Shown: piece after piece, positions 63,319-64,000 of the stretch
How the letters are laid out: every line of letters starts with the position of its first letter
Position numbering within the stretch: the stretch's first letter is position 1
NCBI GenBank assembly: GCA_964348095.1
Contig: CAYGBK010000057.1
Span: forward strand, 19,011 to 83,010
From: WVXP01 sp964348095
GTDB taxonomy: Bacteria; Desulfobacterota; BSN033; WVXP01
Reading direction: 5' to 3'
DNA: 64,000 nt
Notes under the pieces: model-generated
What the model was told of the DNA's origin: nothing
What the model saw: the letters and a program-made list of their open reading frames with translations, nothing else
The model's database searches: none
Translations under genes and position numbers: made by a program

Positions 63319-64000
63319 ATGGAAGAATCAATTCTCATTGGCATCGGAGGCATCGGTCTGTGTCTTCAGACACGGAGGCCTGATATCGCCCAATGCCTCA
63401 GGGAAAAATACGAGGCTTTCCAGTTCTTCGGGCCACCGGTCGCTGCAGTTACAGTTGTAACCGACCCTGGGCTCAAGGCCGCCTCTCCCGAACTCATGGT
63501 GGTTTCAGAATCTGGGACCAGACTCGAGGTGACATCTCCAGCTTCTCGGGGGGTCCTCGATCTCAAAACCAGGAAAGGCTCTTTGGTTCTGGCCAGCCGA
63601 AACATCGCTAACGGATCGGCCAACTTTCTGAGAAACTGTTTTCAATGGCTTCTTCTGGCACGGGGGGGCTTTCTTCTTCACAGTGCAGGTCTGCTGAACG
63701 GAAGGGCGGCTTACCTTTTCTTCGGCTCCTCAGGAAGTGGGAAAACGCCGCTGGCACGGCAGTCCGTAGGGGCCACCGTGCTTAACGACGAGTATGTTGC
63801 GGTTATGATAGCGAATGGCAGTGTAACGGCATGGGGGACACCCTTCTGGGGAGACATGCAGGAGGGTCAGAACACAAGTGAGGGAGCAGAGTTGAAGGCT
63901 CTCTTGCGGCTCCGGCACGGCAATGAATACCGCCTCGAAAGCCTCGCCCCTTCAAGCGCTCTCGCAGAACTCATCCATTGTATCCCCATCGTGACGGGCA
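63319..64000 (+). CDS. HprK-like kinase, 3' end outside the window
   Basis: At least 227 residues, open to the last base. Like the ScmC-like protein, it has an N-terminal domain followed by an HPr-kinase-type core: FLLHSAGLLNGRAAYLFFGS, P-loop GSSGSGKTPLAR and ATVLNDEYVAVMIANGSVTA, where the aspartate pair is Asn-Asp. HprK-related kinases of this sort accompany PqqD-like proteins in polysaccharide and RiPP loci. It lies 5 kb past the exporter, behind hisS. The catalytic lysine and Thr of the P-loop are intact, though Pro follows Thr. Confidence 0.75.
   Translation, partial: MEESILIGIGGIGLCLQTRRPDIAQCLREKYEAFQFFGPPVAAVTVVTDPGLKAASPELMVVSESGTRLEVTSPASRGVLDLKTRKGSLVLASRNIANGSANFLRNCFQWLLLARGGFLLHSAGLLNGRAAYLFFGSSGSGKTPLARQSVGATVLNDEYVAVMIANGSVTAWGTPFWGDMQEGQNTSEGAELKALLRLRHGNEYRLESLAPSSALAELIHCIPIVTG

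Overview
The window looks like a chromosomal segment of an anaerobic Desulfobacterota (deltaproteobacterial) genome, possibly a metagenome-assembled one. This is inferred from the cooC-plsC-ftsK-lolA-recO-glyQ-glyS block, the carD-PIN/TRAM-ispD-ispF-cysS block, a pyruvate phosphate dikinase, two maturation or activation proteins of corrinoid / CO-dehydrogenase type (a RACo-like activator and CooC), and a radical-SAM RiPP cassette of the 'SynChlorMet' kind. I saw no rRNA, tRNA or CRISPR array.

Layout. 1-10.7 kb: the tail of a DUF364 gene, then a compatible-solute locus. It holds a mannosyl/glucosyl-3-phosphoglycerate phosphatase, a glucosyl-3-phosphoglycerate synthase (gpgS), two paralogous GT-A glycosyltransferases resembling glucosylglycerate synthases, and a sugar-type ABC importer (two permeases and a binding protein, no ATPase). 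Together these would make, extend or recapture glucosylglycerate-type osmolytes. 10.8-21 kb: RACo-like activator, FmdB zinc ribbon, GAF histidine kinase, TPR lipoprotein, exported bifunctional-nuclease-domain protein and ppdK. 21-36 kb: housekeeping genes on the minus strand (glyS, glyQ, recO, lolA, ftsK, plsC, cooC, aminotransferase, birA, fusA). 36-48 kb: mostly plus-strand housekeeping genes (CsgG/FlgT-like lipoprotein, carD, PIN-TRAM, ispD, ispF, cysS, FAD oxidoreductase, uvrB), then uppP and a small membrane protein on the minus strand.

48.7-58.3 kb is the most unusual stretch. A Wzz-type protein and a tyrosine autokinase with a PATAN/DUF4388 domain inserted in it are followed by a sigma-54-type promoter and a RiPP cassette. 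The cassette has a PqqD-like carrier (ScmD-like), two radical SAM/SPASM enzymes (ScmE/ScmF-like), a 63-residue precursor-like peptide whose C-terminal half is three 10-residue units each starting Cys-Gln-(Ser/Thr)-Gly, an HprK-like P-loop protein (ScmC-like), an S26B-type peptidase and an ABC exporter. A REC-GGDEF-PilZ protein follows. At the right edge a second HprK-like gene starts behind another sigma-54-like promoter and runs off the window.

Intergenic DNA carries many dispersed repeats: three diverged inverted pairs about 200-300 bp long, a MITE-like pair (one copy with an 8-bp target duplication), a RAYT transposase gene between 29-bp inverted repeats, a DUF559 cassette, and an apparently collapsed four-helix-bundle gene element. 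Two genes (plsC and uppP) seem to start at AUA and AUC where the family and context predict AUG. All assignments were made by reading the sequence; no database search was run.
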